NCBI GenBank assembly: GCA_003586115.2 | Contig: QVOM02000112.1 | Coordinates: 105,426,701 to 105,490,700 of the forward strand | Origin: Salvator merianae | Lineage: Eukaryota > Chordata > Lepidosauria > Squamata > Teiidae | Direction: 5' to 3' | Length of the DNA: 64,000 nucleotides | In this document: one piece after another, positions 35,456 to 49,389 of the stretch | Layout: each line of letters starts with the position of its first letter | Position numbering within the stretch: the first letter of the stretch is position 1 | Program-made: the position numbers and the translations under genes | Notes under the pieces: model-generated | Database searches by the model: none | The model's input: only the letters and a program-made list of their open reading frames with translations | Told to the model about the DNA's origin: nothing

Positions 35456-37861
35456 ATCAGACATTCAACTGAAACTTCCTTCAGCACTGGTGATAGGACA
35501 GCACCCTCCACTGCAGAGGAGGCACTAGACTGGCTTAGGCCATATAGGGCAGACAACATGACACACACATTTGTCCTTCCCTCCACATAGATTCCTGCAC
35601 TGATAAAAGATCCCTTCTATATCATGTATTCTGTGGCTGCTCCTCATCTAGCTACCACCTCCACCACCATCTGGTGCTTCACTCTATGGATTGGAAGGGA
35701 CATCCTTGATCACAGCAGCCAGAGGATTGGTGGGGATGTACCTTTTCCTTAGCTCAGCTCAGCACAGCAGCTACGAAAATAAAGCAGGAAGTTGTACTGA
35801 CCAGAGTGTTGCATTGCTATCCTGCCTTTCTTCCAAAGAGCTGAAGGTGGAACATTATTCATTTCCCCTCAATGTTATCTCCACAACAATCCCGTGAAAT
35901 ACATTAGGGTGAGAACAGATACTTGGGTCTAGGTCACCAGGTGTGCTTTCACATAGGCCTGATTTGCAAGGTCTAACACCCTGCAAGCCCAGCTCTCTAT
36001 GAAGATGAGGAGAAAGTAAGAAGCAGGTGAGTACGAAAGGGAAAACTCACCTGCCCCTGTCATTCCTCCTACCAGTGGGCTTTGCAACACGGAGCAGGCC
36101 ATACTGTGCTTGGAGCTCAACACTATTCCTCCAGGCTCTAGAAACAACCTACTTCCAAGGCCATTTCCATATACAATGACAAATTCCCACCCACCCTCCA
36201 GCTTCAGAGACAGGGAATTTTCTTCCCTAGCCTCCAAAGACAGGCCAGGATGGGCAGCGGTCTTCGCAGGTGGTTACTGGCATGTTCTGTTGCACCTTTT
36301 CTGTTCCTGGCCCAAACTGCTTAGTTCAGACAAGATACATTCTCTACATCACACACCAAGGTGCATGATATGGAAGTTACTTTATAGTCTATAAGGAAGC
36401 ACTCACCAAACCAGCAAAGCCAGTGAACTGCAGCTACGGATAGGATTTTATGGATTTTTGTATATGTTTTCATATCTGTTCTCCAAAAGATTTTCACAAA
36501 CACAGACAAGATCATTTCTGCAAAGTTTGCACTGATGTTTGTATACGTAAAATATATACATCTGGATTGGTGTAAACTTGAAAAAAACACATGCATACAG
36601 CACTGGAAGAAATACCGTTTTTTGTGCCATATAAGACACAATGGCATATAAACTGCACCTATAATTTGCCAAGGAATATTTAGAAAAGATAGATTAAAGA
36701 ATAGGATGATCCAATTTCATGGCAAGAAAAGAACAAAAACTATTAAAAACCTACTACAAGTACAAAACCAGAGATGATGCTTCTTTAAAAAAAATCCTTC
36801 ATTGTAGCATGGTGTTTATGAACAGGGGAGTCTTTTTTCTATCCAAGTTCTCCAAAACAAAACATCTCTTTGCTTTGACAGGGACGAATTTAGTTTAAAG
36901 CCAATAATGACTACATAGGAAGATGAATTAGTGCTCATTTGCAGAACCTTTTGCATTTACTTTGAATTTCTTAGAAGGTTGCCAAAACCTATTAAAACAA
37001 TTTTATGAACCAGTCAAAATTAAGTGCTTCTAAATCCACCTATGTCACTGGTAAAGTTCAACAAGTACTTAATTTTGTGCTTGAATTGGAGATCAGTGAG
37101 GCAGCATGATTCTGAATCCTAAATGTCTGCTCAGAGAAAATCTAGATGAATTTGTTTGTATACTTCTCAATTAATTTGGCTCCAGTGAATCCAATCAAGT
37201 AATAGAAGAATTAAAGACACAGATCAGATTCATTCACAAATCCACAGAAACCAACCACAGTTCTAAAATTAGAATTCTTTACTTCCAAATTAACAACACT
37301 GTTTTTGATTAATAAACCTAATCTGCAGTTTGGTACCTCTGAGCTAGAAAACCTGGAGAAGTTCCCTGATGTTTTATGTTTTATAGCTTGTGAATTACTG
37401 ATCATGGCCCTTTCATTTTCTTGAGCTGTCAGCTGCAAATATTATGTGATTACTGGGATAACATATGTTGGTACTTATAATTATCATAGTACAGTGAAAT
37501 AATAATAATAATCTTGTGGCACCAAAATAATGCTTTGGCACAGAGCCTGTTTTCTTAATTAAGATGCAAACAGCCTGTTCTGTTTATACTTCCCTCCCTC
37601 AAACCACAACACAGAGACTCACATCCGTATTCAGATTTTTTGTCCCACAATCTTCACAGGTTTTTTTTTACTGAAGACCAAGTCGAAAGTTATAATAGCT
37701 TTCTAAACCAAAGGTTCGGTCACCCAAAATGGTAGTCAGCTGCTGTCCACAGCTGTCTGGCAGTGCAATGCTATAATCCTCTACTTGGGAAAAAAGTCCC
37801 TTTGAGTTCAGTACAGCTTACTCCTAAGCAAGTAAAGGATTGCAAGCTTAGCTATTCAAGA

Positions 37862-38005
37862 AGGACCTTTTTGCACTTTACACTAGTGAGCATCTGGACG
37901 CTCACTAGTAAAATGCATCCACCCCATGCGGAGGCCTTGGTGATTGGGAGCAGACTACAACTGCTCCTGATCACTACTTGCTGCGGAGTACAAGGGACAG
38001 GTCCA
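37862..38005. mobile_element. Truncated TIR element, 'CTAGTGAGC' family
   Basis: Left end GGACCTTTTTGCACTTTACAC, then CTAGTGAGCATCTGGACGCTC and GGGAGCAGACTACAACTGC, match the left parts of 31405-31856 and 19045-19500. The right end is missing; an F-family MITE starts shortly after. Confidence 0.6.
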
Positions 38006-38074
38006 AAGTTGCGTTGTGTGCTTTTATGGCCAACTAGGGATTGGAACTCTGAAACTCCTAGTTCTTTCACCTAA

Positions 38075-38245
38075 GCCCTTCCTGCACTGGGCCTTATTCC
38101 GAGATAGATTCCAGAATAAGGTCCTGCTGCCTGCATGCTATTGCAGATTATGGCAGGCCCTCTGTATTAGTCTGAACTAGCATGTGGACGACAGGCCCCT
38201 ATCCCAGGATCTATCCCAGAATAAGGCCCAGCGTGGAAAGGGTCC
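38075..38245. mobile_element. Foldback MITE (F family)
   Basis: Left end GCCCTTCCTGCACTGGGCC, right end reverse complement GGACCCTTTCCACGCTGGGC. Long stem including TTATTCCGAGATAGATTCC. Flanks TAA and TAG, close to a 3-bp duplication. Sits in the SHISA2 intron. Confidence 0.85.
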
Positions 38246-38978
38246 TAGTGGCTACACTACAGTGGCCTATGGAAGGCCAGGATATAGCCAGCAAAAGGGG
38301 CAATTTGCCAATAACATACCAATAGCAACCCCACGTTAATAAGACAGGGGCAAAAATGCACTGAGAACAATAGCCAGTTCTAAGCAAGGAAAAGCTCTAG
38401 CAGTATCCATCCATTTCTTTAGCCTCCTTCCTGCATACTAAAGATCGTAGGTTTTCTAACAGCAGGACTTGAGAAAGGTAAAAGGTTTGTGGCACTTAAG
38501 AGTTAATGGACAAGACCAAAAGACAACATGAACTATTCATGAAGTACGGAAGAAACAACTCCGGTAGAAACTGTGGCATTTTTATTAAACGAGTCTTCTG
38601 GATGTCTCCGCCTCACCGTTGTCTTTTCCACTCTCCAATCGCTGTTATACGACTTGCGCGGCATGTGAAGGGACGTAAGGAGTGTAAAGGTATTGGGAAG
38701 CGAAGAAGGGCAGCCGGTCACAGTTAAAAGCGTCCCTGAAGTATACCCAATTTTAAAAACCTGAGCACTTTTGGCAACCCCGTTGTAAGCTTCTACGTTT
38801 ACATTTTTAAGCAAAGGAAAAAACTGAGGGAGAAAAGAAGGAAGCCCCTCCACTTGTTCACTTACCAACCCAAGCCAGAATGCAGAACTTTTGTTTTATA
38901 AACAGATGCCTCCCATCCTATATAGCCATAATACTGGCATGCACTCAGAGAGTATTAAGAAATGCTCACGGGTTTTAA

Positions 38979-39519
38979 GGCTGTTTCCGCACCTGCTGGT
39001 AGACCAGACCAAGAAGTGATCTATTCTACGGGTACACTGGTGTGGTTTAAGAGAGGCCCCGCCCCTGCCTAGAATGCTCTGTCTACACAAGACAGAGCGA
39101 AACCAGGACACCCAAAATGGTGTTCTGGACTGGTCTACCAGTAGACCTCTTTTTTGAGGTCTAATGGTGCACTAGGGGGCAGTATACCAGACCACAGAGG
39201 CATGCGGACAATGCACCTTTGTGATCCAGTATACTACAGGGAACCCATTTGGGTGGTGCAACATGGTATGCTACTGAAATGGGCCCAAAGAGCTCCAAAG
39301 GCCAAGAAGTTCTGTCCTTGGCCTTTGGAGTTTTCAGAGGCCCCCAACACTGCCTCTGAAGCTGGTGTGAGCTTCAGAACTGAGGAGGGGGCCATCCCAA
39401 TTTGAATGGTCTTGTTCCACTCCAAGAGCAATCCATCCCAGCTTGGAAGAGATTGCTTAGCCCAGGCCAGAGCATCTTGCCTGGTCTGGTCTACCACACA
39501 GGTAAATGTGGAAAGAGCC
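38979..39519. mobile_element. PIF/Harbinger-like non-autonomous element (N family)
   Basis: 541 bp with ends GGCTGTTTCCGCACCTGC and (reverse complement) GGCTCTTTCCACATTTACC, both continuing into GGTAGACCAGACC. Flanked by TAA on both sides, the target duplication expected for PIF/Harbinger transposases. An internal near-palindrome centres on GACTGGTCTACCAGTAGACC. A second copy in opposite orientation lies at 49390-50076. No transposase is encoded. Confidence 0.88.
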
Positions 39520-39826
39520 TAAGTGTCACATCTGAGATCCTCTCCAAAGCAGACTATGAGTCTCCCAAATACAGTATCTTCGAACAAAAAATCTGCACTG
39601 GGTTCAGCACCTGTAGCCTGGATTTCCATGTGACAATCACAGCATCCATGTGGGATGCTGGTCAGGTAATTAATGAATTGCTGGATGAAGTATCTGAAAG
39701 CCGACCACCCATGTGATCCTACCTGAGTTAGTTAAAGTGAGTGATTTTAAGGAGCTCATTTTAAATCTAGTTTTTGCTGTTGTAATCTGCCCTAAAACCT
39801 TTTGGTATGGGAGAGAAGAAAGACAG

Positions 39827-39863
39827 AAAGGAAGGAAGGAAGGAAGGAAGGAAGGAAGGAAGG
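39827..39863. repeat. (GGAA)n microsatellite
   Basis: About nine tandem GGAA units, in the SHISA2 intron about 1 kb from exon 1. GGAA is also the core recognised by ETS-family factors, but no function is shown. Confidence 0.95.
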
Positions 39864-40679
39864 TGGGTGAACGAGTATCAAGAAACGAACTGTAGAAAGC
39901 ATTACACTAAGACCTGGAAGACCAGAGTTCAACATTTCTCCAATCATGAAGCCCCCCAGATAAGCTTAAGCTAGTAACCAGTGCTAAGCTAACCTCCTTC
40001 ACAGGGCTGTTGTGAGTCTCAAAGGGGGTGGAGGAAAAGCTCCTTGAAGGAAAAAAAAGCCTAAAGCACACACATGCAACTTGAAGGACGGAAATGTGTG
40101 TCTTGTGGACTTAAGCGCACATATGCATACAAGCATGTGCACATGCTACACCATTTGTAAGGTCTTGTCCACCCTGTGCAAGGAGCTGTTTTTTGTGAAC
40201 TCCATCACCGACATGAAGATAAGGCTTGGAGGAAAGTGAGCCATTGAACAAGCATCGTTTTTTTGCCAGGGGGTCTGGAGATGCAAGGTGAAGAACTTCT
40301 GGAGCCTTAGAGTGTTGCTAAGCATGGTATTCGTGCACAATTTGTGACTCACACTCCACGGTCTGAGGGGCCCATTTTGCTGAGCCCATTTCAACCTAAC
40401 TATGCCTCTGTGTGTCTGAGGAACTGAGCACCAGATATGTAAAGTTTACCCAACCCTTTGCAACGAGACTTATTCTTCCATGCACTCTTGGGTAAACAGA
40501 GGGCAAAGAGAACGTAACTCTCTCACTGTGAGACATGACATGACGGAGCGCATCCACAATCAATCCTGAGCTGCACTAACAAATCCAGCAGAAGAGGGCG
40601 CTGTTTCGACTCCGTGCAGGTGGTGCGGATGAAAACACATTGTTGTTAAGAGGCCGGCACACCAATTAGTAATAACCTA

Positions 40680-42600
<1,921 letters not shown>

Positions 42601-43119
42601 AAAAGTAGCCTTCTTGTATCCCAAAGATGTTGGGAGACGTAAGGTGGGAGTTTCATTTAGGGAAAAATCGGCACTCTCCACTTTACATCCTAGAGTGTGA
42701 CGCATGAAGAAGCCTTGAAAACTTTTAAGTGCCCCTGTTATGTTTATTTTCTAATGTAAAAGAGCAGCAGTGGAGCCTAGATAATCGGGAAGTGGCCACA
42801 GCACTTGAAAGGCGAGCCCAAATGTATGATAGCGTCGGTATATTTTCGCGAGCTAGAGGCCATCAGTTGAAAATTAATACTCAGGCTGTGATCAGGCGTA
42901 ACAAAGGGGGCACCTCAGAAGAGAGTGTGTGGCCCTCGTGTGCCCAGTCTCTAATTAAACTTTTCCAGCACAGAATGTTCATGAGAAGGGGAAGGGGCAG
43001 ACTGGTGGTGTGTGAACAATCCCACCTCAGAGCCTTCAATAAAACACCTCATAGATATTTTTCTTGCTTTGTCTGATCACAGCCTCAGTTAAGCAAGGCA
43101 GCTCCATGCTAGATGGACA
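42601..43119. other. No recognised feature
   Basis: Transition from the CpG island to AT-rich DNA; nothing recognised. Confidence 0.45.
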
Positions 43120-43720
43120 GTAGATCAGTGGCAGAGAAAGTGCCTTGAAAGCAGAGGGTCCTAGGTTCAAAAAACCCCAACCTCCTCAGAAACAGGTAAG
43201 GAAAACCACTTATTTATCTGCCAAAAACCTGCATAGATGTATCCATGCAGTCACCTGGGACGTTTTCTCACTTTAAGCTAGCGAGCGTCAGGGAGGCTTG
43301 CTAGCAAGGTGTCTCTGCGCTTTGCAGAGGCCTGCGTGACCAGGAGCAACCTACAGCTGATCCTGATTACAGCTAACAGTGGAGCTCTAATTTGTGCTCC
43401 ACAGCTTGACCAGGAGCAGCTATCCTGCTCCCAGTCAAGTGCATTCACACCTGCTTCCAGGTGTGAATGCATGGCCGCACTGTGCATGGCAGCTGCGCCT
43501 ATACAATCTGCAGCACAGCTGGTTACCGTGGCAGCGGCTGGATGCTTCCTGGTCATTGTCATGGTCAGGTTTGGGAGCAGGATGCCAAGATACTCGCCGC
43601 AAATGCTGGTATCCTGCTGATACTCAAGTATAGGGCCCCGCAGTGTGGACGGTGTCTGCTCTGTGTGAAAGTGTGAAAACGCCCCAGGATTGTGAGTTGA
43701 ACTCAAAGGTGTCTTTATCA
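43120..43720 (+). mobile_element. tRNA-derived SINE split by a transposon
   Basis: 43120-43256 carries GATCAGTGGCAGAGAAAGTG, GCAGAGGGTCCTAGGTTC and the SINE body up to GCAGTCACCT. The missing 3' part (TTGTGAGTTGAACTCAAAGG then TGTCTTTATCA) resumes at about 43688-43720 on the far side of the TIR element 43257-43685. The insertion is therefore younger than the SINE. Confidence 0.75.
43257..43685. mobile_element. Non-autonomous TIR element inserted in a SINE
   Basis: Left end GGGACGTTTTCTCACTTTAAG; right end reverse complement GGGGCGTTTTCACACTTTCAC. The subterminal GCTAGCGAGCGTCAGG...CTTGCTAGC palindrome and the CTTGACCAGGAGCAGCTATC block place it with 19045-19500 and 31405-31856. Stop-poor frames of 103 and 163 codons on opposite strands are artefacts. 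Confidence 0.8.
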
Positions 43721-44019
43721 GCCCTTCAGGTGCTGCTGAACTACAGTGCCCATCATCCTTTGCAGTCACTACTGCTACCCATGTCTAATGGAGATGCTGC
43801 CAATGCTGTGAGGCAAAATGACTCCCAGAGTTCCTCCAGATCTAGTTTTATACCTGTAAGAATAGCTTCTACAGAAAAGGAGGCCTGTTGAAATGGTCAA
43901 ACTAATGTACTGGATATGTATGCACTGTAAACTATAAACCTACCCTTGAGTCAAGAAAAACACCTGCTGGCTGCATGAATAACTTCGTGCAGATTTCCTG
44001 GTGGCAGTACAAAAAATCT
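43721..44019. other. No recognised feature
   Basis: Non-coding; nothing recognised. Confidence 0.4.
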
Positions 44020-44100
44020 TCCAGGGAGATGCTGGGGTTTTTCAACCTGGGACCTTCCCACACAAAACAGATGCTTCCCCACTGACCCTCAGTGTCTTCC
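44020..44100 (-). mobile_element. tRNA-derived SINE fragment
   Basis: Minus strand contains GAGGGTCAGTGGGGAAGC and GGAAGGTCCCAGGTTGAAAA, a weakened A box and B box. Followed by a body segment (GCCACCAGGAAATCTGCACG). Degraded. Confidence 0.6.
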
Positions 44101-44524
44101 AGTAAAATAAATGGCTCTGCCTGTTTCTGTCAAGGACTTGTTTTGGATTGCATGCCAAGTCAGTGTGCTGCTGCAAACGCTAAATAAACACTTCAGTCAA
44201 GTGACAGCCAGCCTGTCTCTCTCCTCTGATTGGAAGTGATGTTTTCAAGCTTTCTGTGTGCAATGAAAGGCTTATAGTTTGAAACCTGAGAGTCAGATGC
44301 AGAGAGGAGACGTAACTGCATCCCACTGGGGGCAGGATGCAACCTGTTAATGAAGAGACCTACATAATGCATGTGCATGCCACTCCTGTGATGAGCGGTG
44401 CAGCAAACTAATGTGCCCCACTCTTGAGCCTTGAAAGTTGGCCATTTTTGGTCCAGCGTGAAAACAGTCCCCCTGTAAGGCATGTCCTCCCTCCCCCATC
44501 ACTTTGCATGGAGGATGAGACCTT

Positions 44525-45088
44525 GGGCCTTTTCACACTGAGCTCCGTAGTCCGTTCCCAGTAGTTGGCTTCGGACCGGAGGGGTTGGAGAACACTGGCT
44601 GCCATTCGCACTCCTGGCCAGAGGAACGGACCCGAAGCCGACCAGCAGAGGGAACAGTGCGAATGGCAGCCGCTAGTTCTGTACCGCACTCCGTACCATC
44701 GAGCTCCGCTTCGTAACCAGGGGCTCCCTATGGAGCCGGCTTCGTAACGGCAGCTAGGCTGCCATGCCCAAAGGGCTATCCCGGGCATGAAGCATCGAAC
44801 CGGGGTGTGAAGCTTCGTACCGGGGTGTGAAGCTTCGGACCACGCATGCGCAGCCGCACCAGCCACGCCCGGCCGCCATTTCAAACGCTGACGGGAGTGT
44901 GAAAGCACTGTGCCCGATCTTCGCTCCATCGCACAGGTCGAAATGAAGACAAGCTTTTACTTGTCTAGCCTTACCCAGGATCAGGTACGAATCGGGTACG
45001 ATGTGGTTCGGATCGGGTGAGGCGCACACCCACGGCAGTGCGAAAGCTCCGGACAGGAACGTTCCACTCGCTAAGTGCGAAAGGGCCC
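44525..45088. mobile_element. GC-rich non-autonomous TIR element
   Basis: Left end GGGCCTTTTCACACTGAGC; right end reverse complement GGGCCCTTTCGCACTTAGC. Shares the CTTGTCTAGCCTTACCC / CTTCGTAACC type blocks with 16271-16861. It contains an internal 25-bp-period repeat of GAAGCTTCGTACCGGGGTGT. CpG-rich and stop-poor; a 173-codon minus-strand frame (44408-44929) has no domain. Confidence 0.8.
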
Positions 45089-45269
45089 ATTTTTGCATCT
45101 GACAACTGCCTCAAGAGTTGTTGGAAGAGGCCTACAGGTAGGGCAGCTTCTGGGCAAACGGAGCAACCCAAGAGCCACTTCTAGGCCAAATGGTGTGTGC
45201 TGTTTGGTACTGTGTGGATGCAACCATAGAAAACTGAGATAGAAATAGGATGAGAACACCAGTGCCACT

Positions 45270-45323
45270 TGCTATTGTCTCTATGATACTTTTGAGCCAC
45301 TTTTTTATGTGTGAATGCAGTCC
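45270..45323. mobile_element. D-family MITE right end
   Basis: Reverse complement of the end reads GGACTGCATTCACACATA then A-run and GTGGCTCAAAAG, matching the A-run ends of 22418-22628. The left end was not resolved; a GGATGCAACCA motif near 45215 could belong to it. Confidence 0.5.
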
Positions 45324-47020
45324 ATATTAGAATCTTGCCCTTCTTCTACTCCCAGTTTGGCCTTGAAGGCCCCACCAGCTTGGTGGTGAGGAAATGTGAG
45401 GGCTGGGCAGACAGCTAAACTGCCCCTTCAGAAAAATATCCACACCACAACCATTTATGAAACAAACTGGCCATCAATTTCTGACCATTCCTACGTTTCT
45501 TTTGGGCAAAATAAAACTGACACACACCCTCTGGAGTACTGTGTGCTTTAAGTTTACTACATAAAAGATAGTATATACAAATGGAAAATAAAGAAATTAA
45601 AGCAAGCAGGTAGCAAATTTTTAATGCCTCACTTTGGATGATAAGAAGTTACATAACCATTGCAGGATGCCCTCTGAATGCAGACTGTGTTTTGTGAACA
45701 TAGGATACAATCAGACGTGCTTAATGAAGCTCTCTTTGGGCAAATTTGAGGCTGCAAAGACATTTTCCCCCTAAATTTGCCTTACTCATTTTCGAACCCT
45801 GGGAACTTTCAAACCCTCTTTCTCATTCACAGCTGGACAGGGAACTACATAAGCACAGAGGTGGGAAATGTATCCAATCACAGTGTGGAAACAGCTGCTA
45901 CAGATGAGCAACCAATCAAGGCCACATGAAGCCAGGCAGATGAGTGGCCAATCAGTGGCAAGCAATCATTGCCAACGAGGGCATTGCCAGACTCAGAGGC
46001 GAACAAAGACAAAAGTATGAAAAAATGAGATAGACTTTTGCATGGTTATTCATTTAACTGTTTGAATTGCATTTTTTTGTGCATCTATGGAAGGGGCACC
46101 TTTTCTTAAAGGGGCGACCAAACAAGCCCTGTCTGATTGCACCCATAGTCAATAAACATAAGTGCACTGAACATACGTACATAACAGTGCTAGGTACTGG
46201 CATACTTTAATCATATGGGATATTTTACACTTATAGTTTCTTTTGTTTTTATATCAAATAATACACAAAACACCTTGGGAAACTGAAATCCAGACAGCTG
46301 GACAAGATGCAGAGCCATTTGTTCTAACCAGCAAGGTACTTTCAAACTGGGCAGGTGAAACAGGATGGAACACATCTGGATATGTTGTTGAGCTCTTGCA
46401 CTCTATCTTATCACTTTAACATATGTATTTCACACTGCCATGATTTACTACCTCCAGTCAGGTGTATTGTTCTCTGTTAATGCACAGACTTGACATCAGT
46501 TTGAATGAGGTGTGACAATAATGTCAGAAAAATTAGAGAGGAGTATGTGCTAGATAATTAGCCTTAGGGCAGAAATGGGGAAGGTGAATCTATCTGTCTG
46601 CAATATTTAAACAGATTATTATGCTTCCTGAAAAGCCTGGGACCAAGACTGCAACGAACGAGAATCCTTAAAGTCATGTGTTGCTTGTCAGGCATTGGCA
46701 TATAAGCCAATTTTCCTTCAACATTTTTAAAAGTCCCAGCTGCAAGTTGGAAGTCCTAGAAGACAAAATTGCACCTAAAGTTGACTAGTTTCTCTTTGGG
46801 GGAATGGGTCCACCACACACACCATCAGTGTCCATGCAGTAGGACACTTTGCCTGAGCAGGAGACACTTACTTGATGCAAAAATAATCACATTGATCGTT
46901 GTGGGAGATGTTGATCTCTAGCAGCCTTTCCCCCTCTGTCTCCCATTCTATTCACATTGGGTGGCTGGTTTTCTTTTTTCCCCTACTTTTTGAATCAAAC
47001 GTGTGCTCCTGCCCCACAAA
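45324..47020. other. No recognised feature
   Basis: About 1.7 kb AT-rich and non-coding with no recognised family. Confidence 0.4.
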
Positions 47021-47154
47021 GGCCCTTTCTGCTCTGGGCCTTATTCTGAACTCTAGCCTAGAATAAGGGCCCGCCATAGTCTGCACTAGCATGCAGACAA
47101 CAGGCCCCTTGTTCTGGGATATATTCCAGAATAAGGCCCAGTGCAGAAAAGGCC
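47021..47154. mobile_element. Foldback MITE (F family)
   Basis: Left end GGCCCTTTCTGCTCTGGGCC; right end reverse complement GGCCTTTTCTGCACTGGGCC, continuing with TTATTCTGGAATATATCCC. 134 bp, the shortest copy here. Flanks AAA and TAA. Confidence 0.88.
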
Positions 47155-47734
47155 TAAGAATCACACAGTGAATGAAACAATGCAACTCAAAAAGCATATG
47201 TGGTGATTTTATGAGACATCAATAAATTAAACTTTTGCAGCTTTCTAGGTTCTAGCTGAATATGAGCAGGGGGGAAAGTCCTGAGGGTAAGAAGTCAGGA
47301 AAAAACAGTTAACCTACCGAGGTCTTGAGTTCTCCATCTTTGGAAATTTTCAAGAAGAGGCAGGACAGCCACTTCTCAACAATGGTTTAATGTGCTTTTC
47401 TCACGCTGCAAAGGGTTGGATTAGATAGGCCTTGAGGTCCTATGACTCTCTTTACAGAGAAAGGCAATATTAAACAGTATACAGGATTATGTTTGGCCAG
47501 AATCCATCATATATGGCAGTGTGGCCAGAATCAAATGAAAGCAAGTGAGGGAAAGTAAAAGAAGCATGAAACAACGTTCACTTCTTTGGATCTCCCTCAA
47601 CATTTCCAGCGATCCACAGGTTACTCTAGGGAAATGAGGAGCAGCTGTTGCTCACTGAAGTCGCCTTTGCTTTGGATATTGAAGGACTTTGCTTCAGCCC
47701 CTGGCATCTCCCCAGAAGACAATGAAAAAACAAT
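47155..47734. other. No recognised feature
   Basis: Non-coding; nothing recognised. Confidence 0.4.
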
Positions 47735-47980
47735 TTCACATCTTTGGCAAGAAAACTACATGGTTGTCTCCATATAGTTAGTCACCAAGAGTTGAGCTTG
47801 ACTCAAGGGCGTTTTTGTCTTTATCTGTGAAAATTGTAGGGAATGCTCAGCAGTAGAGCAACTGTGTGGAAAGCAGAAGGTGACAGGTGTGGTCTCCAGG
47901 TTGAAGAAAATGGTAAACAGTGTGGGCATCTTTGCCCTTATATGCACTAGAAGTCAAGCTGACCTTGAGGGTGTCTTTAT
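47735..47980 (+). mobile_element. Two adjacent SINE pieces
   Basis: 47735-47825 is a SINE 3' part (AAGAAAACTACATGG, AGTCACCAAGAGTTGAGC, TTGACTCAAGGGCG). It is followed by a more complete copy with CTCAGCAGTAGAGCAACTG and a degenerate B box, ending in CTTGAGGGTGTCTTTATCC. The same family as 35224-35455. Confidence 0.65.
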
Positions 47981-48562
47981 CCCCTTAAGCAGTGGCATGG
48001 TGGTGCCAGGATTTCTACAAGAACAGGAAAAACAGTTCTGAGACTCTTTCTCCTGCTCTGCTGTTGAAGCACTTTATTGGCACTTTGGACACTTACAGTG
48101 GCATGATGGGTAGATGCCACACTTTTCCCATGCACTGAGTGCACCATAAGAATACAGGTATGTGGACCTGTACCCTTCTGATGCATTCATGTCTCCATAA
48201 AGGTACTGTGCAGATCCTACCATAGTTAACAAGCAACTTAATTTGAGCCCATTCCCCCATGAGCCTGAGGTAGAGGCCAAATGGGTTTCCTAGTCTTTCT
48301 TCTGATTAACCTTAGTAAAAGTAGAGTTGATATACTGAAGGGATACTGGGATATTGAGATGCACATTTTACATAATTTTGAAATTTCCAGATGTTTGTTA
48401 AAGTATAATTAAGCAGTGCTGTGATGCTAAATTTAACACCTCTACTCTCTCTAATGTTCCAGATAATATTGATCTTTCTGTCTTCTTATAAAATACAAAG
48501 CAAGTGCAGGAAGTCTTACAGTTATTTCTTGCTTGCTTTTAATTACAAACTACCAAACCTTA
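47981..48562. other. No recognised feature
   Basis: Non-coding; nothing recognised. Confidence 0.4.
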
Positions 48563-48724
48563 GGCCACTTCCACACTTACCTGGCTGGCCCAGGCCAGAC
48601 TGGAGAGTTCTGACAGCAGGAAAGGCTCTACTGTCCCATAACAAGTCTTCTGCTCTTAGGACAAACAAATTGTTGGGGCTAGACCTCACACTATCCCATT
48701 TCAGAGGTAAGTGTGAGAAAGACC
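48563..48724. mobile_element. PIF/Harbinger-like MITE, 162 bp
   Basis: Ends GGCCACTTCCACACTTACC and (reverse complement) GGTCTTTCTCACACTTACC match over about 19 bp. Flanked by TTA on both sides, the classic PIF/Harbinger duplication. Confidence 0.9.
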
Positions 48725-49012
48725 TTAATTGCAAACATCCTTCAAAAACTTACTCATCCTATAGTAGTTCCACAAATCCCAATCCAAAAGTGTTTATAGG
48801 ATTAGATGCTAACAACAACATGGAAATCCAAAGTTTGTTCTCTAATGATGAAAACTTCTGTAGGGCATAAGTGGAAGCATGAAAACTTCTATAAGGCATG
48901 CATCCTTGTTAAGGTTTGCTCAGGCGTCTGTTCATTTTTTCTGTGTGCAAGTGTTTAAATCTGGGCCAAGACCCGCATGGCCAAATCAAACCACGCCGAA
49001 AGGGTGCCAGGA

Positions 49013-49247
49013 GTGCAGTGACCACCAGCGGCGGCCCGTCCCTTGAAATGCGGGTGTTTGCTCCTGCCCCATCGCCGTTCGCGGGGCCACCAAGCCTCCG
49101 TAGTGACGCAGCGGGTCGCCTAGCAGGTCGCAGCCACCCGCTGCATCACTATGGAGGCTCGGTGGCCCCACGAACGGCGATGGGGCGGGAGCGAACACCC
49201 GCATTTAAAGGGACGGGCCGCTGCTGGTGACCACATATCACTGCACT
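49013..49247. repeat. GC-rich foldback (about 100-bp arms)
   Basis: Arms 49013-49117 and about 49135-49247 are inverted copies (GGCCCGTCCCTTGAAATGCG against its partner with TTTAAATGCG) around a loop of about 17 bases. Differences are few and mostly C/T or G/A changes at CpG sites. Because of the symmetry, both strands carry an almost identical open frame (plus 48916-49230, minus 48986-49204). Likely a foldback transposon; not a gene. Confidence 0.88.
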
Positions 49248-49389
49248 GTAATAAAACATATTGTACAACATATACAACATACCCCCACTCCACAATGTAC
49301 AATATTATGGTTTCTGTGTTGAATGACTAGGCTACCAGATGGGAAAAGAAAACTTGGAGCCACAAGCTTAGCTCTGTTTCTGTCCTTTT

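Noticed and set aside
36614..36670. Possible second mariner-like end (ACCGTTTTTTGTGCCATATAA)
   Set aside because: Only one end was seen; no mirrored partner or TA-bounded right end could be found nearby.
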